Assembly (NCBI GenBank): GCA_010909165.1 | Contig: MU008159.1 | Location: 2,046,001-2,110,000, forward strand | Reading direction: 5' to 3' | From: Anthoceros angustus | Lineage: Eukaryota > Streptophyta > Anthocerotopsida > Anthocerotales > Anthocerotaceae | DNA: 64,000 nt | Part shown: positions 43,614 through 54,039 of the stretch, one piece after another | How positions within the stretch are numbered: the stretch's first letter is position 1 | Layout of the letters: each line of letters opens with the position of its first letter | Position numbers and translations under genes: made by a program | The notes under the pieces: model-generated | Told to the model about the DNA's origin: nothing | Databases searched by the model: none | The model's input: the letters and a program-made list of their open reading frames with translations, nothing else

Positions 43614-45790
43614 GGACACCTGAAAGTAACAGTGATGTCTACCCACTTCTGGAGGGATGCCCTGTACCCCTAAACGAGCTAGGACAGCCCATGCTCTGGT
43701 GAAAACCACGAGCAGGGGCGATGCATAAAGCGAGCCAACCTTAGCGATGAAATATGTTCATCCCATTCCAAGCGAAATACATACTTGCTCCCTGTCACAC
43801 CAGGTGGCAAATGAGAAGCAACTCTAGGGGCTGTCGGCAACATACACCCGGCCCCCCTCTCAGAGGGCTGCCTGAGACCCATCAAACATATAATCCTTGA
43901 AACATGCACAACATTTTGAGGTTATCCAACTGAACAACATGCTCACCACTGGAAATTGGACAGTCCAACGGGCACACGCTGTGGAGAGTGCAACCAACCC
44001 TAATGAACCCGTTGCTCTGACACCTTCAGCCACTCTCCTAAGCTGGCTGAATGAGCCCAAGCTCCTGAGGAACCAACCCCGTCTGTATGCCAACCCCAAC
44101 GGTTGCACACTCCATATACGACCGTCCCCACCACAAGCAAAGTACGGAAGGAATTGGATGGTACAATGCGCAGCCGCCCACCGGCGCAACCAGCACAGCT
44201 ACACAGGGCTCCGAAGCGCACCCAAACACAAGTGCAGCCTCACTAACCTTCCCTCACCAATTGGCCGCAAACCAATTCCTACACGAGCTGTGGCCAAAGG
44301 CGATGCCTTTCTGATCGACCGTGCAGCTGATCCCAACAGAATTGAGCACGCCTGATGAGCCGTGGCCAGCAACACAGACGCAGAGCCGCAGTTTCAGCCA
44401 GCCGAAAGACAAAAACCCTGGATGAAGCAATTTAGGCAGAGCAATCCGGGGACACGCTCCGAGTCCGCGCAACCCACAAAGCTCCAAGGAAAATGCTGCA
44501 CCAAACTGGCTTGCTCGACCGGAAGCAGGGCTACAGAGCTCCGCCCGCAGGACTGGTGCTCTCTCCGCGACTGCCACGCCACTCCTGGACGCCGCCAACA
44601 AGAGTCGCTGCCAAGTAGACTCCCACAATCGCCTCCACCCCGTGCTGGTTCTGGTTCCAGTGCTAGTGCTAGTGCTAGTGCGCGCTGCTCTCCGTTAGTG
44701 CGTTGGTGTTTGTGTGCATGTTTTTTTGTTGGTCGGGTCACTTGGCCTCCCCGACCTCGTAACTCAACAAGTAAGCGTCTGGATAGAAATCATGTAGACT
44801 ACCCACAGTTGCCCCAAGCGGGCTATTCATGTTGAATGGCTTACGGCTGATCCTATTCCGGCATCCGGCACTCGGGTCTGTGTAATGAAATATGGGAAGC
44901 ACCAAGCATGGAAGATTCCTCTCTCATCAGCAGAGATTCAGAAGCTCCCGTTTCAGGAAGGCCTGCTAACTTGTCATGATGCGAGCTACAAATCTGGCAG
45001 ACTTTGGAGACGAACAATCGCGCCAGAAACGGAGCCTCAACCGGCTGCGAGGCACTGGCAAGACTCGCATGCCTATATTAGACCGGGTTGCCAAATTCGG
45101 CAAGACACACTCTCGCAACGCATTTCCCCGACCCGGGTGCGTGTCACAGAGCTCCAGGTGGCTGCCTCCGACACCTCCTCTTTCCTCGACCTGCACCAAG
45201 TAGGTTTACACATGGAGCCATGGCCTTCACACCGGAAATACCACCCTATCTCCCCGACTGCCCACGAAGCGCCGTCACGCATACATTGGCATGTATGATG
45301 TACGTTCACCTTGTCGTGGACGGTTCCCCCAAACTTTGCCCCGAGTGCTTCTGTCGCGCTCTAGAGTACAACTGTGTAAACACCATGCGGGATAACACAA
45401 AGCAGAACTTGCCAACAAATAGGTACACTCCACATCTCCTATACCAAAGCTCTGTTGTCTCCCGGAGAACCCCAGGACGCGCTAGGTACATATTTACTTT
45501 GGTAGCATCAGTTCATACAAGATCGACCATTGACGAAGTAAAAAGTCACATCCACAAGTACACCTACATGAAACTCATTAAAATTCATAAAACATAGGGA
45601 CGCTTTATCTGGATAGCTTGAAACGGATGTACAATCCACCTCTATAGAACCGCTTGGAGAGATTCGGACCTCCAAGGAGCAAGGGACCTTTGGGGAAGGG
45701 GTAGGTGACAGCAGACAGCAGTCACGCATTTGCCGCTTTCTCAACAACGTGATAAACTAAAAGGGCCTTCAGCTCTCAGGCACTCAGAAG
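43614..45790. other. Intergenic region between DENN gene start and RabGGTase alpha 3' end
   Basis: This should hold the DENN promoter and 5' UTR (right of 43613) and the RabGGTase alpha 3' UTR (left of 45798). Short open frames exist on both strands, but none has recognised homology or consistent splicing. A GCTAGT repeat (GTGCTAGTGCTAGTGC) sits at 44660. A moderately CT-rich segment lies at 44620-44650. Confidence 0.4.
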
Positions 45791-45797
45791 CTGATGC

Positions 45798-48264
45798 TCA
45801 TATTCTCTCTCCGTCAAGTAGCTGCAGCTGAGGGAGAGCTTCAAGTAAGGACTGCTTGAAGTGCTTAGCCTTAGCAGCTGGGTTTCCAGTTGTGTTCAGT
45901 TCCAGTAGCAGCATGCCGCCAAACACAGCCTCAACTTCCCACAGCCCTGCACACCTAGGGTTAGGTGGAGAATCACGTCCCTTGGAGTTGTTGGCCAATC
46001 TAGAATGGCAGAGGTATCTGCAAGGGTCCACACTGTGACCGCCAATGGCGTTGTAAGAGACGTCTAGTGCTCGAAGTCCGTGGATACAGCGCAGAGGTCC
46101 AAGAGCTGTAACACTGGGAATGAGGTTGTGGCTGATGTTCAGGCTAGAGAGGACTTGTAAAGATTCAATACCTAGTGGACGGCCAACAAAACAGAAAAAG
46201 AGTCAGCGCCCAGCATTGAGAGGTAAACAGGCCCCGAGAGACAAACATCCTTTAGGCCGGAAAACACTCACCATCTATTGACCGTAACTTGTTATGACTC
46301 AGATCAAGTTTCTGAACAAACGACAAACTCTCAGCGCCAGCAAATCTGGTCAACGAGAGATGGTCCAACTGGTACCAGCCTGACTTTGCTTTCTCATCAA
46401 TGTTTCCGAGTTCACAGATTTTCTGCAGACGAGGCCCAACACTCACAACCACTGAGCAGGGCCTAAAGTTCCCGAAGGAATAACAGAAAAATGCATCAAT
46501 TTGAGAGTAGCACATCATGTCTACTACCTCATGAACTTGGAGTAAGCTGTGTTGATCCCAATAAAAAGCAGCGTGTGCAGGGTCTAGAATTGCCAATTCC
46601 TTGTACAGCTCCATCACTTCGATCGAGTGTTTGCCAGGTGGGTGGGCAAAATTCCCTGCCACAATCGTGTCCTCTGCAGTCAAGAACCTCGCCAGAGTGA
46701 GCTTTGCCCATTTGCTGCAAGCAACAAGACAGCCAATCACGTTATATCACACCACCAAACTGCCTTCTTCGACTTAAGGATTCTGAGACAGCAGCTTAAG
46801 GACAGGCTTCCTGCCCAACCTGTCCGTTTCTAGACTAAGAAGCTCCCTCAAGGCACCAATTTCCCTAGGTATAACAAGTTGCTCCCACTTTGACTTCACA
46901 AAACCTCCGGGGTGAAGGACTTCGTCATCATGACCACCAGTCACATTGGAACCAGTGGAAGCAACAGTCTGAGCCAAGAGCCAGGATTGGTAGAACCAGG
47001 CACTTTGATCATCAGGTTCTGTATAAAAGGCATTTTGCACCAGCTTGTACTCTTCTTCCAGGATATTCTGCCGCTTTCCGTCCTGCGAGTCCTGTTCAAA
47101 TAGCTTGGACAGCAGAGCACTGCAAAAGGACAACTATTCAGGCTGCTTTTAACCACTACATTGGAAGGTTGCCATTTGCAAAACAAGGTCTAGATGCGGA
47201 CCTGCGATTGTGCCAGGCAGAGTAATTGCTGAAATTTTTTTCAATCATCTCTTTGGTGAATGCAAGCTCTTCATCCAGCGGGACTCCTTTCATCCTCACA
47301 GCAAATCTGAGAGGCAAACCGCATCAGGCCCATGGAAATGAGACCAACAGGAAGCAGAGACCACTTGGGATGCCAGCCAACTAACCTTCGGTAATCCCAA
47401 CCAAGAAAGTTTCTTTCATCCAGGTTCTGCAACTTGGACAGCAAAGCAAACTCATGATCCAGCTCTGAAAGCCCCAAGCTAATGACCCACTTGCGATGAT
47501 GCCACGCTCCGTACGACTTATAATTCCTGAGCAAAGCTCTCTGGACCTGCCTTCAGAACATGGGTATCACGGAAGACTGTCATAGGTCTGGCAAGACAAT
47601 CAATCTGAACCCAGAAACAACTCAGCCACAACAATTTTGAATCACATCTAAAAGTAGTGCTCATTGGCCTTGGCATTGTCCGACCAAGGGCATCACCGTG
47701 AGAAGAAAAAGCATTCCATCAACAAGCCTGTCCGTAACCGATACAAGTTCGGGCCAGTAAAATACCACGCGGAGCTCCTCGTCGGCAAGTTTTTTTCTCC
47801 CAGCTTCTTCGTCCTCCTGCTCCATAAGATGTTTCACAGCAAGCTTCCGGAAGTTCCATGCCGTGTAAACTTCAGGATTCAACTCAACTAGACGGGCATT
47901 TTGCTCGAGTGCTTCTTTAGTGTAGCTGCACATTCAGTTACCCAAAGTTAGTCAATCGGAGGGAATGGATGCAGATGAAACCCAGCCTACCAATCGAACA
48001 GAGCAAACCGGAAAGTACTTAGAGCTTAGCAGACCACCACTGCGCCGGCTAGTTTCCTGACAGTGTTGTCAACCCAACTTCTCAAACCACATGAAGACGA
48101 CCTGCAGGAATAACTTCATCGGTAATAGCAAACCATACATACCGTCGAGAGCGGTGATTCTCCTCAAGCTCATTCCACAGAGATCGCACTAGGGCGAACT
48201 TGGCCTTCTGCTCAGCCGTCGCGACGTGAACCTGCCCAGGACGCTGCCGTGGTCTGCCATGCAT
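45798..48264 (-). CDS. RGTA1: Rab geranylgeranyltransferase subunit alpha
   Basis: Eight exons join exactly to 520 codons: 48264-48143, 47925-47766, 47546-47386, 47306-47202, 47119-46820, 46714-46528, 46422-46272, 46171-45798. The start MHGRPRQRPGQ is the family's conserved N-terminus. Prenyltransferase alpha repeats follow: LNPEVYTAWNFRKLA, NYKSYGAWHHRKWVISLGL, LDERNFLGWDYRR, NFSNYSAWHNRRSALLSKLF and QSAWFYQSWLL. After a linker come KWAKLTLARFL and leucine-rich segments (LDHLSLTRFAG; LSFVQKLDLSHNKLRSIDG; LSSLNISHNLIPSVTALGPL), ending LPQLQLLDGERI. The enzyme, with a beta subunit and Rab escort protein, attaches geranylgeranyl groups to C-terminal cysteines of Rab GTPases in the cytosol. The product is 519 aa, shorter than flowering-plant homologues as I recall them (near 680). 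The LRR part is kept; the insert between repeats looks shortened. The 105-nt intron 6 is a multiple of three without stops, so its retention would be silent to frame. Confidence 0.92.
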
Positions 48265-48460
48265 GCTTGCTAGTCCCTGAGCTCCACCTTCGAGCTGGTA
48301 TATGAAGGCGGTAAGCAAAACCAATCAGATCAGGAAACCCAGTCGAGAAAGCGTCGGAATGGCAAACTCATTTGTTGCCCTTGTGCAAGTAGGGCAACAG
48401 TGTGGGGGCCACGGGGCCATGCGTTGGCGACATGTTTCGTTGAAGAGAGTAGATTTGTTG
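47968..48460. repeat. Source copy of a duplicated segment (RabGGTase alpha exon 1 and upstream)
   Basis: This block, covering intron 1, exon 1 and about 200 bp upstream of the RabGGTase alpha gene, has a diverged direct copy at about 50512-50930. See the separate entry there for the matching phrases. Confidence 0.7.
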
Positions 48461-48752
48461 GACTTGGGTGAAGGCAAAACGCTGGTGGTTGGGCAACTGT
48501 TAGATGGATGTTATTGTTGTGCGATGAGTATCTCGGTAAAGGTATTGCCAACGTTGTTGGTAGGCAGAGGCGGAATTTCGCATGCCCTGTTCCTCGATGG
48601 TTGCTAGATTTCAGTATGAAAGTGTTTCACCTGGTCGCGATGCCTCTCTACCTGCCGTCAGCCTTCACAGTACCGTTCGTCTTTGGTTTTAGATAGACCA
48701 TGCGAAAGCATAGCTCACAGCGAAGTGTTGCTAGCAGCTACCATGTGTCCAA

Positions 48753-50305
48753 TTATACCGCGATGCATTGCTTGGATCGAAAAGCTGGGGGAGATATGAT
48801 CCTCAAAATCAGCTGTTCAAACCGTTGGGACCCCAAACCAGGGTTCAATATGCTATCGTCTCCTATCACCTTGCAAGGATCCTCAGCTCCAGTCGAATTA
48901 CCTTTACACCATCCACCTGGGGTGAAGCGGCCAGGAGACCGTCCCAAAAATTCCCTGTCTATTGTATCTAAAAGTGGCTCGTCTACGGCAAACTTCCGAG
49001 CAAAAGCAGCGCCGCTGTCTGTCATTTTCTGGAAATGCTTGGCATCAAGCAACTGTGGATGTTGTCGAGGAGGGTTGTCCCATGATATGTAGTGTAAATC
49101 ACTGTTGACAGTGGTGTTCCTGAACTCCGGAGAGTTGCAAATAACGGTGTGAAAGTAGCCCTCAGGTGAGGAAACAAAGTTTGCATAATACATGAGCACA
49201 GCCCGAGGAAGATTATCCCATCCCCAAATACAGAACTCCATAAATGAACGGGAGAGCGCCACCCAGGCTGAGCCTGCAAGTAGCAGAACCTCAGAAACAA
49301 GCGACGACAGGGACTAAAACACGTGCAGTCAAGTGTGCTGGAAAGACGGGAACTACAGTGGCAATCCCACTTATGGCCACGACGGACGCGTACCTGTGAA
49401 TAAGCGGAAGGAAGTAGGCAGAGACCGTCTCTCAGAAAGCCAGACTATGTCGCTCTTCGTTGACATGTATAAACCCGGATCCATGATGATTGGTTTTGCC
49501 CTTTGATTCCTGCACATGGAAGAAGTGAGCCTCAACCCTGAGGAACTGACAACATACTAAAAGGAGGATGAGAAGCAAGTGGAAGCTTACTCCATCCACC
49601 CAATGTCACTGGAATGGTGAATGAAATTGAGCTCCCTTGGCACGTAGGAAAGCACGTGCAGAAGATCTGCGAATTCAAGGAAATCTTTGTGGTGAGCAAG
49701 TTTGGAACGGCGTCGGGATTGGAAGAGAAAAGGTAGGCAGAGAACAGAAGGTTACCGTCTTGAGTGATGAGAGGGTAGTCGGAGGCACTGAGATTGATGA
49801 ACCAATCCCAGTGTAGGCTTTGCTTCAGCAGAATTGCAGCCCCATGCAGGGTGGTGGCAACCATGGAGGGCCCTCTGTAGGTGACCATATTTGACTTGCG
49901 TACGACGTGCACGTTGCCAACCTCCACGAAGGTAGAATCCAACTTGACATACCGATCCAGATCATCCCTCTCCTTGGTTGGTGCTTCAAGGTCTAGGTGC
50001 AAAACATACTGGTTCCTGGGATGATATATGGCCTGCAGCAGCCTTGTCATGCGTTGCCCGTGACCCTTGCTGCCCGAAATCAAGTAGGCCAATCTGGGGG
50101 GAGGTGGCGGGAGGTCCGCCGACGGCAGTTCCGCAGACGGCAGTTCGACCCCTTTCCATGTGGACTGCTGAACAAGTAAAGGTTGCGGTAACACAGAGGA
50201 GCGGATGCTGTTCGGAACGAACCCGAGAGTGAGAGTAGCGGCCATTATGAGAACGACAGATATCAGTGAGCTGACTATGAGGGGCATGAGACAATTTCGT
50301 TCCAT
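48753..50305 (-). CDS. GT14 family beta-glucuronosyltransferase (GlcAT14-type), type II Golgi protein
   Basis: Four exons join exactly to 421 codons: 50305-49756, 49666-49591, 49509-49394, 49273-48753. The N-terminus MERNCLMPLIVSSLISVVLI plus MAATLTLGF is a signal anchor. A Pro-rich stem (PSADLPPPPPRLAYLISGSKGH) leads into the Core-2/I-branching fold: LLQAIYHPRNQYVLHLDLEA, VVRKSNMVTYRGPSMVATTL, WDWFINLSASDYPLITQDD, LNFIHHSSDIGWM, NQRAKPIIMDPGLYMSTKSD, ERRSLPTSFRLFTGSAWVAL, FCIWGWDNLPRAVLMYYANF, SPEGYFHTVICNSPEFRNTT, WDNPPRQHPQLL, GAAFARKFAVDEPLLDTIDR, RFTPGGWCKGN. This closely follows plant GlcAT14 enzymes, which add glucuronic acid to galactan side chains of arabinogalactan proteins in the Golgi. 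The length is normal and the frame is intact. Family assignment is firm; the exact acceptor is inferred. Confidence 0.92.
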
Positions 50306-50511
50306 GGTGACCGACCTCTAAAGGCATGTGGAAGAGCTCCTTCACCCAATCCACTGGGTGTGGAACTGCGAAAGATGAAACAGAAGCAAGTTCAAATTGA
50401 CAGTGATGGAAATGAAAAGCCCTTCTACACAACAATTACCTGGATACCTCCGCATATATAGCATTTTGTATGCTCTTGAATCTGAGAGCGGTGGGACTTT
50501 ATCGAGAAAAT

Positions 50512-50930
50512 GGCTGCACATGAAACCCAGCCTCGGCATCCAACCGTGAGTGCCTTGAATGTCCAAGTATTCAGAGCCGACATCCCAACTGATCAACAAC
50601 ACACGAAGACGAGCTAGCATCCATGCATGCCGTGGAGATGGCTGTTTTCTTCAGACAAATCGCACTAGGGCAGACGTGGTCTTCTGCTCGGCCTTGAAGG
50701 TCTTCTTCAGTCATGCATGGTTGCTGAATGCTGATCCGCGAGCTCGATCCAGCTGGTATGTGGAATCGGTGAGCCCTATACAATAAGCTGCTGTTGTTGC
50801 TGGAACCCCAGGTTCCGCAAAATTTGAGGTGGCCATTTCAGCTGTTGCCCAAGTGCCAAGTAGGGCAACGTTGTGGGGCCGCGGAGACCTCTCCAGGTGG
50901 CGCCATGTGGTAGCGAGGTGAGCTTTTCTT
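50512..50930 (-). pseudogene. Decayed copy of RabGGTase alpha exon 1 and its upstream region
   Basis: Matches 47968-48460 in order: CACATGAAACCCAGCCT (50517) to CAGATGAAACCCAGCCT; AATCGCACTAGGGCAGACGT (50657) to GATCGCACTAGGGCGAACTT; GTCTTCTGCTCGGCC to GCCTTCTGCTCAGCC; CATGCATGGTTGCTGA to CATGCATGCTTGCTAG; CAGCTGGTATGTGGAATCGG to GAGCTGGTATATGAAGGCGG; AAGTAGGGCAACGTTGTGGG to AAGTAGGGCAACAGTGTGGG. The exon 1 frame is not kept. The copy lies 200-620 bp upstream of the GT14 start codon and so may supply part of the GT14 promoter or 5' UTR. Confidence 0.75.
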
Positions 50931-51102
50931 TTTGGTGGGATCGAGAATAGTTGTCGGGCTTGCGATCCTTGAGGTGAAGGCTTTAACCTGATGATGCGGC
51001 AGGTGTTGGATGGGTTGTGTTGGCTTCCCCGCTATCTGATGAATGTCCTTGGTGCGGTGGTGCAGCAGTAATTTGCAGAATTGAAGCAAGTGCGGCTGGG
51101 GA

Positions 51103-51333
51103 ATGGCGATGAATCCGCGGGAGTGGTGGACGCAGAAACGGCAGGAGCTAGGTTCCTGCAACTGCCAGTCTTTCATGATCGCGTCCCCGCGGGAGCTGAG
51201 CTCCGCAGGGCAGGCAATGGAGGAGAATATGGTGAAAGCGGCGGAGGAGCGCTTGGCGCGGGCCCAGCAGTGCACGGACGGTTGGTTCTCCGCTCCTGAC
51301 TACTTGCGTTCTGGACATGGCACAAGATCCTGA
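51103..51333 (+). CDS. Possible short coding exon, 76 codons
   Basis: From a true ATG: MAMNPREWWTQKRQELGSCN, then ASPRELSSAGQAMEENMVKA and AEERLARAQQCTDGWFSAPD. The amino-acid make-up is protein-like and GC-rich like the neighbouring real genes. It is divergent from the GT14 gene, about 800 bp away. It could be a short protein or a first exon. No homology recognised. Confidence 0.35.
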   Translation: MAMNPREWWTQKRQELGSCNCQSFMIASPRELSSAGQAMEENMVKAAEERLARAQQCTDGWFSAPDYLRSGHGTRS

Positions 51334-51492
51334 CCTACATACATAGCGGCCTGTTTTGCCGTGGTTGGATCGTTGATGAGACATTTGGTGGGAGGTGAGA
51401 GTCTACGTGTGAGGGATAGGATGTGTGGTGCCAAGTGTTGAGGAATTATTGAATTTCTGAGTGTGGGTGATGGTTGCGTTTTTTGACTGTGC

Positions 51493-52151
51493 TTGTTGAT
51501 ACTTGAGACGGAGGAGGAGGTGACTAGGGCAGTGTTGCTCCCCCAATCCCCGATTCGTCGTGGTGGCCTATCCAAGCTGAAGATCCTTATAGCTAGGCTG
51601 CATCCATTTCCATGGGGTAGCCAGATCCCTAGCACCAGCTGTGACTGTATCGAAGGAATTGTTGTGGGGCATGCTCCTCCTGAAGCGTTTTACGGCAAGG
51701 CCATGAGGGCACTCTTTGTGCTGTTGGAACACAATGGTGTTATGGTTCATGACATAGTTGTGGTGTGTGTATGATTTGCAGAGGGTGTGAGAGCTGGAGT
51801 AAAAGCTGGAGCAGTGGCGTCGGTGGTGTCTGCTGTCCCGACTGTGAGTGGCCTGACGAGATGTTTACATATGTGGTCTGGAAGCAGTTGAACGGTATCA
51901 TAGCAAGTCCCTTGAAAGGTGTGGGGTGGTGTGGTGCTGTGTGTGTAACACGGAGGGCATGCATTGGTGTTGGGTGTGATGAGCAGCTGCTTGCTGCGCG
52001 CTACATCCCCTGGGCGAAGAAGCATGTGAACTACACCGGGCAGGCTCTCATAATAAGCGCAGGTGAGGAGATATCGAAGTGGGTTCCAGTGTGTTGGTGT
52101 TGTTGGTCGGTGATGAGGGGGGGAAGGGGCCCGGTCCGGTCCGTTGACTGA
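51493..52151 (+). CDS. Possible coding exons, unrecognised
   Basis: Two overlapping-edge open parts in different frames: 51493-51774 (GGLSKLKILIARLHPFPWGS; AMRALFVLLEHNGVMVHDIV) and 51765-52151 (CPDCEWPDEMFTYVVWKQLN; EQLLAARYIPWAKKHVNYTG). A splice between them would be needed and several GT/AG pairs exist. They may belong with the ORF at 51103. I cannot exclude that the region is non-coding; the minus strand is also open. Confidence 0.25.
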
Positions 52152-52159
52152 CACCAGCT

Positions 52160-53330
52160 GGTGCGCGCTGTTGACAGCTACGATCGCAGCCTACTTCATC
52201 GTAGCCGAGCAGACGATTCTGGAGTGCGCACGTTCGTCCAAGTACAGCGAGCGAGAGGTTAGCACAGCCAGGTAGTGGAGTGGATGAGGCGCAAGTGTAG
52301 GGGATACGGTGTATGTACATAGATAACTTGAGCAACGCGGCAAGCAAGCCTAGGCTAGGCTCCCTAGTTGTGGCAGGGTGCAGTTGAGGAAGAAGCCAAT
52401 TGGCCAATTGTTCTGGTTTTGGGATGCAGGCGATAAAAATAGCAGCAGCGGCCATCCGATTCCCCGTTCACCGTTCACGGTTTTCGGGAGGGAAGAGTTC
52501 CACTCTTGTAACAGTTTCGATAGACACCAAGAGCATCCATGGACAGCACAGCGCGGACACGGGTCTGCACGGAGTGTGCGCGGCAAGTGAGAAAGGGGTG
52601 TTGCGCGGGGAAGAAGACGGGTGAAGAATGACCAATGTCCATGTCCATGGCCGCGAGGTGGCGTGACGTAAGCGCATTGCTGGAGACGCGCATGCAGGAT
52701 AAGGTGCAGTGGTGGGGCCGAGGCAGAGCCAATGGAAGCAGACATGATCACGTGATGCGCAGTACCGTATGTTAGCAGTGGAAGTTGCAAGCAGGCAGGC
52801 GTCCAGGCCATGTCCAGTCCCATCGCCCTTGATGTACTATGAGAAGCAGAGGCAGGAGAGGAGAAAGGGTGAGATCAATCGTGTAGCCGAAGTGCATCAC
52901 GAAAGAAAAGAGCAGTCCTGGCGCTGGTGCTGGTGCTGGGTCCTGCCTGCCCGCCCACATCACCAACCAAGTTTGAATCAAGTTCCAACCAACCGGCACG
53001 GTTGCTGCGCGCACACGACAAGTGGGCACTTGCTCGTCAGGCTCTGAAATCGTCGGGGTGCAGGCGGCTCCAACAAAACAAAGCTCAAGTCGGCAAGCAA
53101 AGTCCCCCACTCCATCCCATTCCCATCCATGCTTATCTCCCTTGATGGCCGGAACGGGAACTTGGAAGCCCGGCAAGTTGCAACGTGCCACTGCCCAAGA
53201 CCTGGGAGCGGCCGTCAACGTCCGTGTCGGTGCTGGCAGCTGGAGGCGGTGGCGGTGGCGGTGGAGGTGCCAGTGTCCCGTGTCCGAGTCCGTGTCCGAG
53301 ACGGGACCAGACTTGGCTTCCAACTCCACC
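52160..53330. other. GC-rich spacer, no gene recognised
   Basis: Open frames on both strands lack recognisable domains. Short repeats such as GGTGCTGGTGCTGG (52928) and GGCGGTGGCGGTGGCGGTGG (53250) are present. Confidence 0.4.
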
Positions 53331-53333
53331 GGT

Positions 53334-53745
53334 AGTCGGGAGTCGGGAGTCGGGAGTCGGGAGTCGGGAGTCGGGAGTCAGGAGTCGGGAGTCAGGAGTC
53401 GGGAGTCGGGAGTCGGGAGTCGGGGAGGGAGTCAGGAGTCAGGAGCAGGGAGTCGGGAGTCAGGAGCAGGGAGTCAGGAGTCAGGAGCTGGGAGTCGGGA
53501 GCTGGGGTCGGGAGTCAGGAGCTGGGAGTCGGGAGTCAGGGTCAGGGCAGGAGTCGGGAGCAGGGAGTCGGGAGCCGGGAGCCAGGAGCCGGGAGCCGGG
53601 AGCCGGGAGCCGGGAGCCGGGAGTGTGGGGAGCCGGGAGTCGGGAGTGTGGGGAGCCGGGAGTCGGGAGTGTGGGGAGCCGGGAGTCGGGAGTGTGGGGA
53701 GCCGGGAGTCGGGAGTGTCGGGAGTGTCGGGAGTTGGGAGTAGTG
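53334..53745. repeat. GGGAGTC heptamer array (G-quadruplex-prone)
   Basis: About 400 bp of GGGAGTC units with variants GGGAGCC, GGAGCAG and GGAGTGTG. The first part is perfect. A higher-order 22-bp unit (GTGGGGAGCCGGGAGTCGGG) repeats at 53622-53720. Runs of three G every seven bases on the plus strand satisfy the usual G-quadruplex pattern. The long ESGVGSRESGV-like frames are products of the repeat. Confidence 0.95.
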
Positions 53746-53997
53746 GAGTGGTTCATGGCCTTGATGTGCGTCGTGGGCGACCAGATCATGTATGCCACAT
53801 GCGACCATGCGAGGCATGGCAGGCCTCCATGTGGGGCGGCAAGTACCGCGTGCTTTCCCCTCGCTCCCATCCACGTGAGAGAGGACCAGGACTGCATGCA
53901 GCAGACCGGGCAAGCGCTAGCGCTCGAGTCCATGGCCTCAACGCCAGTCCCCAGTCCCCAGTCGCATTGAAAGCCAGTGTCCCTTGCTGTGCTTATC

Positions 53998-54033
53998 TCC
54001 TTCCTTCCTTCCTTCCTTCCTTCCTTCCTTCCA
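53998..54033. repeat. (CTTC)n microsatellite
   Basis: Eight or nine uninterrupted TTCC units. It ends about 130 bp before a possible promoterless spacer; nothing else recognised around it. Confidence 0.9.
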
Positions 54034-54039
54034 TCATCC

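Noticed and set aside
44885-45597. Overlapping plus-strand ORFs of 137 and 169 codons between the DENN and RabGGTase genes
   Set aside because: They lie where UTRs and promoters are expected, overlap each other in different frames, and lack recognised homology.
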